From contig NZ_JAOQJC010000004.1 in the NCBI RefSeq assembly GCF_025567625.1, positions 124,001-188,000 of the forward strand: a stretch of DNA of 64,000 bases, read 5' to 3'. The stretch comes from Paenibacillus sp. J5C2022. GTDB lineage: Bacteria > Bacillota > Bacilli > Paenibacillales > Paenibacillaceae. The notes below the pieces were generated by a model. The model did no database searches. It was not told where the DNA came from and was given only the letters and a program-made list of their open reading frames with translations. The translations under genes and the position numbers were made by a program. This document shows positions 1-9,260 of the stretch, one piece after another (positions within the stretch are counted from its first letter, which is position 1; every line of letters starts with the position of its first letter).

Positions 1-4
1 CGCC

Positions 5-2074
5 ATGATGCGGGAATGGCTCTCCCCCCTGCTTGGCGTTGCGACCGTTCTGTTTCTGATGGCAGTTGCGGCGTTCCTATGGCTATCCCGACGCGATTCA
101 GACATTGCTGCCATTCGGCGTTACGAATCGCTGCGTAAGCCGGGACAAGCATCGCGCAAGCAAGCGATGTACAGTTTTCTGCAACAGTTGTACAGCGTGT
201 GCGAGCAGGTACCGATCCTGCGCACCTATTTGCATCGTCTGCGCAAACGTCTCCTGATCGTTCGGCTTGGCGACGAGTGGAAGCTTCGGCTGGAGACGAT
301 GAAATCAGCTTTGAGGGTCTGGAGTCTTCTGCTCTTAATCGTCATTCCGCTTGCTGTCATGGTAAGCGATCTGTTCACCTGGGGCATGCTGCTGCTCGGT
401 CTATGGGTAGGACATGGCGTGTTGGCAGACATGGGCGTTCAGCGGCTGGAACTGCGCCTGCTCCGGCAGCTTCGCACGTTCTTCGGAGATATCCGCCATC
501 ACTACCATCGGCATGGCATGGTGGAGGAAGCCATCTATGAGGCGGCGGACGGTGCCCCCTATGAAATGAGGCTGCATGGGCAGGAGTTATACGAGATGCT
601 GACGGACAGCGATGCGGAGGACAAGCTAGCACAATATGTGGAGCTGGCTCCCAACCGTTATTTGCAAGGACTGGCCGGATTGTCTTACCTCATTAAAGAG
701 CATGGCGATCGGCAAACCGAAACCGGCTCGGTGTACCTGAAAGGGCTGGAAAAGCTGTCCGTTGAGCTAAATCTAGAGCTACTGCGACGCGAGAAGCTGA
801 GCTATTTGCTGCAAGGGCTGACGGTGATCGCACTGGTGCCGCTGCTCTTTACCCGTCCGATAGAAGCGTGGGCAAGCCACTTTTTTCCGTCGATGGACGC
901 CTTCTACGCCGGGGCGCTCGGCTGGCTGGCAAAGTTAATCCTGCTCGTGGTCGTTTGGCTGTCCTATGTGCTGCTCCGCGCGCTGGCGGAGCTGGATCGT
1001 GGCGCGCGGCATACAAGCGGTAATCGTTGGGAAAAGCGTGTGTACGGCTGGTCTTTTGTACGCTGGATCTTGCAGCGGCTGGGGCCGGCTCCCGATTCGC
1101 GGGAAGAGGAGCGCGTGACTCGGCTGCTCAAGGATACGGCTTCACCGCTGCGGCTGGAATGGTTTTATGTGCAGCGCCTGGTCGCTGGAACATTGGCATT
1201 TGCTGCCGTTCTGGGGCTTTTCGTATCCATGCATGCAGCGGAACGGCATCAACTGCTATATGCGCCGGTCAAGCCGGGGATGCTGTTCGGGCAGTTGTCA
1301 GCTGAGGAAGAAGCCAAGGCGAAGGAAACTGCGGCACTGGATCGCCTGATTCTGGAGCAAGTAAAGGAGGTGAGGCCGCGCAACGAACACATCGTCATGC
1401 ACCTGCTCCGTCAGCAATCGGTTGGCGGGGAACAGGAGGAAGCACTGCGACTGACCGCGCGGCGGGTGATGGGGAAGCTGGAGCAACTGGAGCAGCCGTG
1501 GCTGCTGTGGTGGGAGGTGTTTCTGGCTCTTGCCGCAGGATGGGGTGGGTATGCGCTGCCCGTCGGCATCCGGTTGTTTGAGCGGCGAACGAGGCGGATG
1601 GAGATGAAGCACGAGGTCGATCAACTGCAAGCGGTAATCGCCATGCTGGCAGGGATGGAGCGCATGTCGGTAGAACAACTGCTGATCTGGATGGAGCAGT
1701 TTGCCCGAGTGTTCAAGGAGCCCCTGCAGGTATGCTTGCTCCACTTTGAACAGGGGGAGGAGCAGGCGCTGGCGCAGCTCAAGGAGGATGCGCCGTTTTT
1801 GCCGTTCGTGCGAACGGTGGAGAAGTTGGAGCTGGCTTCGCAGCATTTGACGATCCGTCAGGCGTTCGATGATCTCGAAGCGGAACAGGCCTTTGCGCGG
1901 GAGCAACGCAAGCAGGAGTACGAGCAGTTGATTGAGCAAAAGGCAGGTTGGGGGCACTGGATTGGCTTTACCCCTTTGATGACGCTAATCTTCGGGTATT
2001 TGGTTATCCCACTTATCATCGTCAGCCTACAACAAATGACTGCTTACTATGAGCAGCTTCAACGTATTCAGTAA
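5..2074 (+). CDS. GspF/TadB-TadC-like double membrane platform protein
   Basis: Large inner-membrane protein of 689 residues that looks like two GspF/Tad platform domains joined in one chain. Hydrophobic segments lie near residues 5-27, 100-135, 265-285, 300-330, 385-405, 500-520 and 655-680. Each half contains a soluble helical stretch followed by a membrane pair, the pattern of TadB and TadC, which anchor the ATPase and push pseudopilin subunits in Tad and type II secretion machines. Tandem ATG codons start the frame at 5 and 8; the upstream partner, expected to be a TadA/VirB11-like ATPase, would lie just outside the window. Four small single-membrane-segment proteins follow and are probably its substrates. 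The family call rests on architecture and context, since similarity to textbook TadB is weak. Confidence 0.6.
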   Translation: MMREWLSPLLGVATVLFLMAVAAFLWLSRRDSDIAAIRRYESLRKPGQASRKQAMYSFLQQLYSVCEQVPILRTYLHRLRKRLLIVRLGDEWKLRLETMKSALRVWSLLLLIVIPLAVMVSDLFTWGMLLLGLWVGHGVLADMGVQRLELRLLRQLRTFFGDIRHHYHRHGMVEEAIYEAADGAPYEMRLHGQELYEMLTDSDAEDKLAQYVELAPNRYLQGLAGLSYLIKEHGDRQTETGSVYLKGLEKLSVELNLELLRREKLSYLLQGLTVIALVPLLFTRPIEAWASHFFPSMDAFYAGALGWLAKLILLVVVWLSYVLLRALAELDRGARHTSGNRWEKRVYGWSFVRWILQRLGPAPDSREEERVTRLLKDTASPLRLEWFYVQRLVAGTLAFAAVLGLFVSMHAAERHQLLYAPVKPGMLFGQLSAEEEAKAKETAALDRLILEQVKEVRPRNEHIVMHLLRQQSVGGEQEEALRLTARRVMGKLEQLEQPWLLWWEVFLALAAGWGGYALPVGIRLFERRTRRMEMKHEVDQLQAVIAMLAGMERMSVEQLLIWMEQFARVFKEPLQVCLLHFEQGEEQALAQLKEDAPFLPFVRTVEKLELASQHLTIRQAFDDLEAEQAFAREQRKQEYEQLIEQKAGWGHWIGFTPLMTLIFGYLVIPLIIVSLQQMTAYYEQLQRIQ

Positions 2075-2087
2075 GCAGCGCGATTTG

Positions 2088-2117
2088 CCTTCCTTTTCTT
2101 CATGGGGAAGGTTTTTT
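2088..2117 (+). terminator. Intrinsic terminator or attenuator
   Basis: CCTTCC pairs with GGAAGG across a 12-base loop and is followed by six T residues. It lies between the platform gene and the first pseudopilin-like gene, so it may lower or separate transcription of the small subunits. Confidence 0.65.
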
Positions 2118-2146
2118 GTTTATCCCAATTATAAGGAGCGAATTCA

Positions 2147-2626
2147 ATGTCCAATGCACAAAAAGCACTTGTGATGGCAGCGGGGATTTTCCTCGCCATC
2201 GCCCTCATTACCCTGGCTGTGGTCTTGTTTGTTTCAGCCCAGGACTCCACCAAGGCAGCGCAAAGCAATTTCAGCAATATTCAAACCGAGCTGTCACAAA
2301 CGGCATTTACGGTGTATGACAATACGACGTTGTCGGGCAGCCAGGTTGTCAACGCACTGCGAAAATTCCGTGATGCCGATCAATTTGGCATTCAGATTTA
2401 CACCGGCAAAAATCCGGCTGGGCAATGGTATGGAAAAACGATCAATACAAGCGTGCCGATGGACAACGTAACCTATGGTACGGTCGTCGGTGTAGCTCCG
2501 GGCTTGATCGCGCAAACCGTAGACGAGGCAGACATCAACTACGTGAATCCAAGCGGCAAGTTCCGCGCGAATCTGGTGCTGGACAGCAGCAATGTGATTC
2601 GTGGCATTGTGTTCCGGCAGCAGTAA
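2147..2626 (+). CDS. Pseudopilin-like membrane-anchored protein 1
   Basis: A 159-residue protein with a short polar start, one hydrophobic segment at about residues 9-29, then a small soluble domain with no cysteines. This is the build of a pilin or pseudopilin, but no clear prepilin peptidase site can be assigned. It stands first of four similar genes directly after a GspF/Tad-like platform protein, which suggests it is a structural or minor subunit of an envelope-spanning fibre. The ribosome binding site AAGGAG sits about 10 bases before the ATG. I do not recognise a named family; the function is inferred from shape and position. Confidence 0.6.
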   Translation: MSNAQKALVMAAGIFLAIALITLAVVLFVSAQDSTKAAQSNFSNIQTELSQTAFTVYDNTTLSGSQVVNALRKFRDADQFGIQIYTGKNPAGQWYGKTINTSVPMDNVTYGTVVGVAPGLIAQTVDEADINYVNPSGKFRANLVLDSSNVIRGIVFRQQ

Positions 2627-2694
2627 GACCGAAGAATGGATCGGGAGCGCTCGGGGGGAATCCGAGCGCTTTCGTCTGAAGGGAGGAACCTAGG

Positions 2695-3090
2695 ATGGAT
2701 TACGCCCCGAGAACGATGATGGAGATGAGTGTTGCTTTTTTGGCGTTTTTGCTGGCTGCGGGAACGGGGCTGCTGCTGTTTCAAAACGGGGCTTCGCTGA
2801 ACTCGTGGGCTTACGTCTCTGGCCAAGCACAGGACCGCAGCCTGCATCAAATTGTAAGTCCATTATTAGCTGGCGACGGCACAATGCGTGGCACGGAGGT
2901 GCTTCATATGCTGGCACGGCTGGAGGAAGGCGATGCGGAAATGATTGTGGACGGTGTACGGTACGCAGCACCGTTAGAACGGGAGCAGCTTCGCGCAACG
3001 GGCATTCCTTTGCTGGCGAAATATTTGCCCGATTATGAACGTGATGCGGATGGGCGGTTGCTGCGGATGATGTTGAGGCGTGTGCCATGA
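2695..3090 (+). CDS. Pseudopilin-like membrane-anchored protein 2
   Basis: A 131-residue protein with one hydrophobic segment at about residues 11-30 and a soluble tail rich in charged residues. The ATG follows a GGGAGG site. Its stop overlaps the start of the next gene in an ATGA arrangement, so the two are translationally coupled. No family is recognised; the second-in-row position among small single-membrane-segment proteins supports a pseudopilin role. Confidence 0.55.
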   Translation: MDYAPRTMMEMSVAFLAFLLAAGTGLLLFQNGASLNSWAYVSGQAQDRSLHQIVSPLLAGDGTMRGTEVLHMLARLEEGDAEMIVDGVRYAAPLEREQLRATGIPLLAKYLPDYERDADGRLLRMMLRRVP

Positions 3091-3635
3091 ATACGCTGAT
3101 TAAGCTGTTCGCGGTGCTGATTGCGCTTCTACTGCTCTACCTGTACCCCCTCTCGGCAGCCTTTGACCAGCAGGACGATATTTCCGAGCTGATTGCGCTG
3201 CGGGCGACGACCTCGTTTGTAGATGCGGTGCGCAACAAAGGCGGCATTACACCTGTGATGTACAACGACTTTATGGCTGCGCTGGAGGCAACCGGCAACA
3301 GCTTTGTCGTTGAGATGGAGCATGGCAGCAAGACCTATGTGCCGGTTTACGATGACCCGACTCGGCCGGAAACATTCCATGGCACTTATGAAATTCATTT
3401 TGATGCCTACTACAACGCGCAAATTTTGCCGGTGCTGTTCCCCGATAATACGCTGGCCAAGGACGATTCCAGCCGCCGCTACCGCATGCGGGAGGGCGAC
3501 AGCTTCTCGGTTACGGTGCGCAATACGAACCGAACGGCAGGAACGCTGATCTTTGACATGCTGAACAACACGATTAGCCCGAATGAAAAGATCGTTATTC
3601 CTTACGGGAGGATGGTACGTCATGCGATGGATTGA
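3087..3635 (+). CDS. Pseudopilin-like membrane-anchored or secreted protein 3
   Basis: A 182-residue protein beginning with a hydrophobic stretch at about residues 5-23 that ends in an Ala-rich region and could act as a membrane anchor or a cleaved signal. The remainder is a polar, Asp/Asn-rich domain of beta type. It overlaps its upstream neighbour by 4 bases and its downstream neighbour by 14, so it belongs to one tightly coupled translation unit. The function is unknown beyond the likely role as a subunit of the Tad-like fibre. Confidence 0.55.
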   Translation: MNTLIKLFAVLIALLLLYLYPLSAAFDQQDDISELIALRATTSFVDAVRNKGGITPVMYNDFMAALEATGNSFVVEMEHGSKTYVPVYDDPTRPETFHGTYEIHFDAYYNAQILPVLFPDNTLAKDDSSRRYRMREGDSFSVTVRNTNRTAGTLIFDMLNNTISPNEKIVIPYGRMVRHAMD

Positions 3636-4596
3636 GTGGGCCATTGTCGGCGCGCTGTTGTTCCTCCCGTTTGCGACAATCAACCGTATTGAGACGGATG
3701 CGCTGCGCCGGACGCTGCTAACCGAGCTGCGTTACGATGCGGCGCTGGATGCGGCGGTGGACGATGCGGCAAGCCAGTTGATCGGTAATGCCAGCCAGCA
3801 ACGAGAAGCGCAGTATGGCTCGGACAAACGAATTGCGCTTAATAAGGAAGACGCTGTTGCGGCGTTCTACCGAACGCTTGATGGGGGCTTCGGTGTTACA
3901 GGTGATCCCGTGGCTCAAGGCATACTGCATCGTTACATTCCGGCAATTGTGATTGTCGGTTATGACGGCTTCTACGTCTACAGCGAGCAGGAATGGACAG
4001 GCACGGACGGAAATGTGATCATGAAGCCGGTTTGGGGAACAAAGAAGCCGTATGCCTATGCGGACGCGGCGGGAAACAGCCTGTCGTTTACGCTGGATCA
4101 GGAGGTGCTGGCCTACGATGCGGCGAGCGGAAGCTGGCAAGAGGGGCTGCGAGAGGACATTCGGCAGCAAACGTCGATTCCGCTTCTGCAGGATGCTGAT
4201 CAATTTGAGTGGACAAGACGCAGTACGATTGTCGGGGCGATCCAGGACGAGTTAGCCTATCGGATCAACCAATACAACGAAACGGTCTCTCGGGATGGGT
4301 TTTCTTACGTGTTCACCTTGCCGTTGATTCCGGATGAGGACTGGAGCAACAGCATCGACGACGTAGGCGTCCTAGCATTTCTACAAGGCATTCCGATTGG
4401 CGCTAGGCAGTACAACAGTTACGCGCTTGGCGGGAGCCGGGTGCTAAAGCAGGAGGCTATTATCGGCGCTCGCAAGGGAGAAATGAAGGTGTACTACCGC
4501 AGCTCCTGCGGCTATGGCTACCCGCGTGAAGAAGTGTTTGTCAGCGAACAGGCAGCAGCACGCAAGGGATACATGCCGCTGCCCTGCTCACCATAG
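3622..4596 (+). CDS. Pseudopilin-like membrane-anchored protein 4
   Basis: Largest of the four small envelope proteins, 324 residues from the chosen start. A hydrophobic segment covers about residues 5-21, followed by a long extracytoplasmic region containing a Tyr/Gly-rich stretch and one late Cys pair. The frame is open from an ATG at 3583, but ATG 3622 has a GGGAGG site about 9 bases upstream inside the previous gene and yields the anchor right at the N-terminus, so 3622 is preferred. The length and beta-type tail resemble large minor pseudopilins that sit at a fibre tip. That role is inferred. Confidence 0.55.
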   Translation: MRWIEWAIVGALLFLPFATINRIETDALRRTLLTELRYDAALDAAVDDAASQLIGNASQQREAQYGSDKRIALNKEDAVAAFYRTLDGGFGVTGDPVAQGILHRYIPAIVIVGYDGFYVYSEQEWTGTDGNVIMKPVWGTKKPYAYADAAGNSLSFTLDQEVLAYDAASGSWQEGLREDIRQQTSIPLLQDADQFEWTRRSTIVGAIQDELAYRINQYNETVSRDGFSYVFTLPLIPDEDWSNSIDDVGVLAFLQGIPIGARQYNSYALGGSRVLKQEAIIGARKGEMKVYYRSSCGYGYPREEVFVSEQAAARKGYMPLPCSP

Positions 4597-4625
4597 CTCG
4601 TGTTCAAGAGAGGAGGTAGTCGGAT

Positions 4626-6260
4626 GTGTATATCCGTGTATTAATCGGAATCATGCTGTGGCTTACCGTCCATAATTCTACCGTACAGGCAGCCGGGCCG
4701 GTCTATGTTCAGGCTTGCGGTGGCAACGAGTTTGCCATGGCGTTGAAATCGGATGGGACGGTGTGGTCATGGGGCAGCAACCAACAAAGGCAGTTGGGAT
4801 ACGATTCCAGCGGCGCTGCCGTTTCGTTCCCTACCCGGATTCAATCCCTGCATCAGATTAAGGATATCGCTTGCGGCTCTACCTCAGGCTACGCACTGGA
4901 AGCTGATGGCTCGGTATGGTCCTGGGGACGAGGCGCGGAGGGACAGCTTGGCCTTGGTGACTCCCAACAAAGAAATGAGCCAACACTGCTTTCGCTTTCC
5001 GATGTGACGCAGGTGGAGGCTGGTGTCCATTTTGCGTTCTTTGTACGCGAGGACGGGACGTTATGGGCAGTTGGTGACAATCAGCAGGGACAGCTTGGCG
5101 ATGGGACAAGCGTGGGCAAAAGCTCCCCGGTGCAAGTATTGGGACTGCCTGCAGTTCGAAGCGTAGCGGCTGGTGGCGCGCATAGTGTGGCTGTTACGAC
5201 GAACGGACATGTGTATGCTTGGGGAAGCAACAGCTACGGTGGCATTGGAAATGGTGGTGCTGGCCCTCCAGTGACGACACCTTACTGGCACAGCACCTTG
5301 GCGAATATCGTCAGCGTGTCGGCAGGAAGCGATTCCTCCTTTGCGATGGACGATAACGGTCGGGTCTGGTGCTGGGGTGTAAATACGTATGGGCAGTTGG
5401 GCTTTGGGGATATCGTTAGGCGATACGAGCCAACGTTATTCTCAGCGTTGACGAATGTAGCCTCTATTCATGCCAGCGGGGATTATACCCATGCCCGGCT
5501 GTCGAATGGAGAGTTATGGGGCTGGGGCTCGAATTGGGGCGGCAAGCTGGGAGACGGGACAGGCACGGATCGGCATTCACCAGTACAAACGCAGATTGAA
5601 GGAGTACAGTTTGTAGGCGGTACGAAGTCCAACTTTGTATTGGCGGGAATAACGAACGATTTGCTGTATAGCTGGGGCAATGGAACGGGGGCTGTGCTTG
5701 GCTATGGTGGAGGTTCACGTGCTCTGCCCGGCTTGTTGACGGGTACAATGGCAGCCGCCAAAGGAACGGCTACGTTTTCGCCAGTAGTTCTGCCATCCAC
5801 GCTTCACAGCTTGGCAACGTTACCCATCACGGTTTCCGACTTGCGCGGCTATAACGCAGGATGGATGTTGGGCGTATCTGCTTCCCCCTTCTACTGGTCT
5901 GGACTTGATCCGACAACGGGAAGCAGCAGTATGATCGCAAGCTTCCCGGCTTCTACCCTGAAGTTAAACGGCGCATCGTCGATTACCGTGCTACAAGGAA
6001 TGGAGATTGACGCCGTTCACGGCCCCAAGTATCTGCCGGGACAAATATTGGGGTCCACCTCCGTTCCGATTATCCAGGCCGATGCCGGATACGGCACCGG
6101 GAAGTATGAGACGACCTTGTCTTTGGCGCTGACAGTGCCGATGACTGTGCAGGTATTGCAGGCTTCGCCTGCCTCAGCCTATACGCCGGGTGACACCATT
6201 GGATTGTTGGCCGGCACGTATACATGTACGCTCACCTTCACACTCACGAGCGGAATTTGA
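4626..6260 (+). CDS. Secreted RCC1 beta-propeller with C-terminal WxL domain
   Basis: A 544-residue exported protein. A signal peptide spans residues 1-23 or so. Seven RCC1-type repeats follow to about residue 375, each with the pattern A-G-x-x-x-(S/T)-x-A-(L/V)-x-x-(D/N)-G-x-(V/L)-W-x-W-G-x-N; seven repeats make one closed propeller. The C-terminal 165 residues form a WxL domain: W-M-L near residue 414 and a second LTFTL motif near residue 537, where classical WxL domains usually have a tryptophan. WxL domains bind Gram-positive cell wall non-covalently, so the protein probably displays the propeller on the surface as an adhesin or binding module. The start is GTG 4626 with AGGAGG upstream; the ATG two bases earlier is out of frame. 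The next gene encodes the matching WxL-interacting protein. Confidence 0.85.
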   Translation: MYIRVLIGIMLWLTVHNSTVQAAGPVYVQACGGNEFAMALKSDGTVWSWGSNQQRQLGYDSSGAAVSFPTRIQSLHQIKDIACGSTSGYALEADGSVWSWGRGAEGQLGLGDSQQRNEPTLLSLSDVTQVEAGVHFAFFVREDGTLWAVGDNQQGQLGDGTSVGKSSPVQVLGLPAVRSVAAGGAHSVAVTTNGHVYAWGSNSYGGIGNGGAGPPVTTPYWHSTLANIVSVSAGSDSSFAMDDNGRVWCWGVNTYGQLGFGDIVRRYEPTLFSALTNVASIHASGDYTHARLSNGELWGWGSNWGGKLGDGTGTDRHSPVQTQIEGVQFVGGTKSNFVLAGITNDLLYSWGNGTGAVLGYGGGSRALPGLLTGTMAAAKGTATFSPVVLPSTLHSLATLPITVSDLRGYNAGWMLGVSASPFYWSGLDPTTGSSSMIASFPASTLKLNGASSITVLQGMEIDAVHGPKYLPGQILGSTSVPIIQADAGYGTGKYETTLSLALTVPMTVQVLQASPASAYTPGDTIGLLAGTYTCTLTFTLTSGI

Positions 6261-6280
6261 ACCAAAGGAGTGAATAAACG

Positions 6281-7318
6281 ATGTGGATTCGACTGTTGCT
6301 GCTGGCAACGGTTTTTTGGGTTGGAACGGGGTTTTCCGCCCCGACAGAGGGACAGCAATTAATCGTGAGCGGCAATCCACAGCTCATCCATCCGCAACTC
6401 GGCGCCTACGTCGAGGAAATTGTCCCCGGTGCGGAGCGAGAGTACGCGGTGGAGGTCAGCAATCCGACCGAGCATGAAATCACCGCCCTACTCTATATGG
6501 CGGAGGCCATTCCGGCGCTTGGCGGCGGCAAGGATTTTACGTTACCGAATGATCCGGATCTCGGGGCGGCGGCCTGGTTTACAACTCCTGATCGCACCAT
6601 TACGTTGCGTGCGGGGGAAACACAACGCTTTAGCGTAAAGCTACGCTTCCCTGCTGCCGTAGAGCCGGGGCAGTATATTGCGGTTATCGGCGTGTATGAC
6701 AATCAGGATCAGGCCGTTGAGGTGTCAGACGATGCGCAAGCGCGGTTTGTGACGCATATCATCCGCAAAACCGGCCTTCAGGTCGTTCTCAACTATAAGC
6801 TGGACGAAGCGAAGCCGCCTCAGGCGATTCCGCATTCGATCACGTATGGACAGGAGAATGAAAAAGCGTTCCTCTCCATTTTGCTAATGAATGAGGGCGG
6901 CAGCTTGTCCAAGCCGGAGATGAAGGTGCTGGTCAAAAAGCTAGAGGAGGACAAGCCGGTGCTGCAATTGGAAACCCACTTTGACTCCATCTACGCGGGG
7001 ACAGTGGCGCAGCACCGAGCCGAGCTGAGTCGAGCATTGGTTCCGGGAGCGTACGTTGCGGAGGTTTCCACAACCGTCAACGGGCATTCTGTGCAAAGGG
7101 TGCTGACCTTCGAGGTAGAAGGGGAGGAAGAACGGACACGTTGGGGGGCGGCGTCCTCGGGTGAGGTGGTGCAGGTGGCGGAGGACGGTTCCTCGTTACC
7201 CGCGTCGTGGCTTGGGGAGTATCGCCTCTACCTGTATGCCGGACTGTTGCTGCTACTTGCCATTGTCACATGGCTTCGAAAGCGTAATGACAAGCGACGT
7301 AAGAAGGAGCCGCATTAA
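6281..7318 (+). CDS. WxL-interacting protein (DUF916/DUF3324 type)
   Basis: A 345-residue protein with a signal peptide (about residues 1-19), two beta-sandwich domains matching the DUF916 and DUF3324 pattern, and a C-terminal membrane helix at about residues 312-330 followed by a Lys/Arg-rich tail. The first domain carries the G-x-x-x-x-Y-x-V-x-V-S-N-P segment typical of DUF916; the second ends with an ATTTV-like beta strand. Such proteins bind WxL-domain proteins and hold them at the membrane and cell wall. Here it lies between two WxL genes, as in Enterococcus and Lactobacillus WxL operons. Its presence inside a conjugative element is unusual and suggests a mating-contact role. Confidence 0.85.
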   Translation: MWIRLLLLATVFWVGTGFSAPTEGQQLIVSGNPQLIHPQLGAYVEEIVPGAEREYAVEVSNPTEHEITALLYMAEAIPALGGGKDFTLPNDPDLGAAAWFTTPDRTITLRAGETQRFSVKLRFPAAVEPGQYIAVIGVYDNQDQAVEVSDDAQARFVTHIIRKTGLQVVLNYKLDEAKPPQAIPHSITYGQENEKAFLSILLMNEGGSLSKPEMKVLVKKLEEDKPVLQLETHFDSIYAGTVAQHRAELSRALVPGAYVAEVSTTVNGHSVQRVLTFEVEGEEERTRWGAASSGEVVQVAEDGSSLPASWLGEYRLYLYAGLLLLLAIVTWLRKRNDKRRKKEPH

Positions 7319-7386
7319 AGCCCCATGCTGCGCCCAGGCACAGCGTGTTCATATAGATTAAATCATTTGTAAAGGAGAAATAATCC

Positions 7387-8007
7387 ATGTTCAACTTCAT
7401 TCGCAAGCTACTTCCCCTTGCCCTGGCAACCGCACTTCTGCTTCCTGCCGCCGTCCATGCCGAAACGGTGTCCATCATTGCAGGGACAAATCAATCGTCG
7501 CATACTACCATTTCCTTCAGCGCGGTAACGCTGGACATAACCGCGAATCAGATTTCGACGGCCTCCAATGGAATTACCGTTCGCGACAGCCGCGGCAGCG
7601 GTGCAGGCTGGTCGGTATCCGTTTCGTCCACCGATTTTGTGAGCGGCTCCTTGCCTGATCCTACGACCTCGGGCACGTATACCGTCAAAATTCCGGCCAG
7701 CGCTGTTTCTGTCATTGTCGGTACACCGGTTATTTCCTTGAGCGGCCAATCCGTCGATCCGACCCATGGGCCGCTGGCCTATAACGGCACGATGTCTGCC
7801 ACGCCGCTCAAGCTGATCCAGGCAGCGCCGGGCTACGGCATGGGCGAGTATACGGCAGGCGTTTCTTATTCGCTCGCAGTGCCGAAAACCGTTACGGTGG
7901 CTTCGGTAAGCAGCGGCTCCAGCAAGTATGAGGTGAATGATGTGGTCGGCACGGTAGCGACTACCTATACGGCGACGTTGACCTTCACCCTCGGCTCGGG
8001 CGTGTAA
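7387..8007 (+). CDS. Short WxL-domain surface protein
   Basis: A 206-residue protein composed of a signal peptide ending near residue 25 and a single WxL domain. The first motif is W-S-V near residue 76 and the second is LTFTL close to the C-terminus, the same W-to-F change as in the RCC1 protein upstream. Ser, Thr and Gly are abundant and there are no cysteines. It has its own strong site, AAAGGAG, before ATG 7387. A terminator follows at once, closing the WxL trio. It probably coats the wall or acts as a subunit held by the WxL-interacting protein upstream. Confidence 0.85.
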   Translation: MFNFIRKLLPLALATALLLPAAVHAETVSIIAGTNQSSHTTISFSAVTLDITANQISTASNGITVRDSRGSGAGWSVSVSSTDFVSGSLPDPTTSGTYTVKIPASAVSVIVGTPVISLSGQSVDPTHGPLAYNGTMSATPLKLIQAAPGYGMGEYTAGVSYSLAVPKTVTVASVSSGSSKYEVNDVVGTVATTYTATLTFTLGSGV

Positions 8008-8014
8008 GAAAGGC

Positions 8015-8052
8015 GCGGCTCCCATTTCTTCATTAAGAATGGGAGCCGCTTT
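8015..8052 (+). terminator. Intrinsic terminator after the WxL trio
   Basis: A perfect 12-bp stem (GCGGCTCCCATT with its complement) around an 11-base loop, followed by a short T run. It separates the WxL genes from the copper-amine-oxidase-stalk gene. Confidence 0.85.
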
Positions 8053-8150
8053 CCCATTTGTAAGGTAGACAGGCTCCAGCGATATCCCCTATCATAAAGG
8101 GACAAGAAAGTTTTTCCATACGAACCATTCTGATTTAAGGAGTGAAGCGG

Positions 8151-9257
8151 TTGAAAAAACGAATGTTACTGGTGCTGATCATGACCGTGCTGGTGAATGG
8201 GTTTGCTCTTACTGCGAGTGCGGCGTCCAAGCCGCCAACGTTTGTCACGGTCGTGATGGACGGCATGAAGCTGTGGTTTCCCGATGCGCAGGCGTTCATC
8301 GACGAGAACCAGCGGACGTTGGTGCCGGTGCGGTTTGTCGCGGAGGCGCTCGGCGCAAAGGTTGGCTGGGAAGCGGAGAGCAGATCGGTTCCGATTCAGA
8401 AGGATAAACAAAGCATCCGCTTAACCATAGGCAGCAATATCGCAACGGTCAATGACGAAGAAGTGGCCTTTGATACCCAAGCAGTGATGCAAGGCGGCCG
8501 CACCTTTGTTCCGTTGCGATTTGTCAGCGAAATCCTTGGCGTGGCGGTGGAGTGGGACAGTAAAACGAATACGGTTTTTTTGACCTCAACGGAACAACTG
8601 AATGGCAAGACCGATCCGTGGGGGAGGCTAATTCGCACGACCAATCTCCCGAAAAATGCAGCAGACTATCCTTATATTCTGGCGGATGTTTCAAACGCGA
8701 TGTATGAAATGAACTACCCCTATGCGCATCCCAGAGATAGCAAGGTATCTTCTGTACTCTACTCGACTGTACCGGAATTTACAAAAGCTAACGTCGATAT
8801 ATGGTTGAAACGCTTGAAAACGTTTGGTGCTTTGTGGCTTAATGTGGACTATCGGACAATAGACGAAGCTTGGGTGCAAGCCGTATTTGCAACAAAGATG
8901 CAAAATTCCGATGCGGAGTTGAAGTATATTCGTCGATACGTCGATTGGGCAAAAACAAATAAAATTCAGGTCACGGGGTATCTGGAGCCTGAACCTTCAA
9001 TGATTTTCAGAGACGGATTTGGCTCTAGTCAGGTTCGCGTCAAATTTCGATTAATGTTTAATTCCTTCCAAAAGCCGGAACGACTTATTTATGATGAGTG
9101 GTTCCCACAGGATGCCAAGTTTGAAAAGAATGTATGGTATGAAGGCTATTCGGATATTAAAATGGGAACCAACGTAGGCGGTGATTGGGGCAGCACGTTA
9201 AAAGTATCCCCATCGGCCAGTTTATTTCAGAACCACGTCATTTCGAAGGTGGAATAG
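8151..9257 (+). CDS. Secreted protein with copper amine oxidase-like stalk domain
   Basis: Exported protein of about 368 residues. A signal peptide covers residues 1-25. Residues 30-145 hold two copies of the copper amine oxidase N-terminal stalk unit, with (T/V)-L-V-P-(V/L)-R-F-V-x-E-x-L-G followed by W-(D/E)-x-x-(S/T). These stalks occur widely in secreted Paenibacillus proteins as structural or wall-interacting modules and have no oxidase activity. The C-terminal 220 residues are not recognised. The frame is open from GTG 8142, but that codon sits inside the AAGGAGTG ribosome binding site; TTG 8151, 8 bases after it, is the better start. The gene runs almost directly into the large secreted protein at 9261, so both are probably co-expressed. 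Confidence 0.75.
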   Translation: MKKRMLLVLIMTVLVNGFALTASAASKPPTFVTVVMDGMKLWFPDAQAFIDENQRTLVPVRFVAEALGAKVGWEAESRSVPIQKDKQSIRLTIGSNIATVNDEEVAFDTQAVMQGGRTFVPLRFVSEILGVAVEWDSKTNTVFLTSTEQLNGKTDPWGRLIRTTNLPKNAADYPYILADVSNAMYEMNYPYAHPRDSKVSSVLYSTVPEFTKANVDIWLKRLKTFGALWLNVDYRTIDEAWVQAVFATKMQNSDAELKYIRRYVDWAKTNKIQVTGYLEPEPSMIFRDGFGSSQVRVKFRLMFNSFQKPERLIYDEWFPQDAKFEKNVWYEGYSDIKMGTNVGGDWGSTLKVSPSASLFQNHVISKVE

Positions 9258-9260
9258 CCA

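Noticed and set aside
1298..1957. Long reverse-strand open frame (219 codons)
   Set aside because: It is antisense to the platform protein, Leu/His/Gln-rich from reversed Glu/Leu codons, and has no ribosome binding site.
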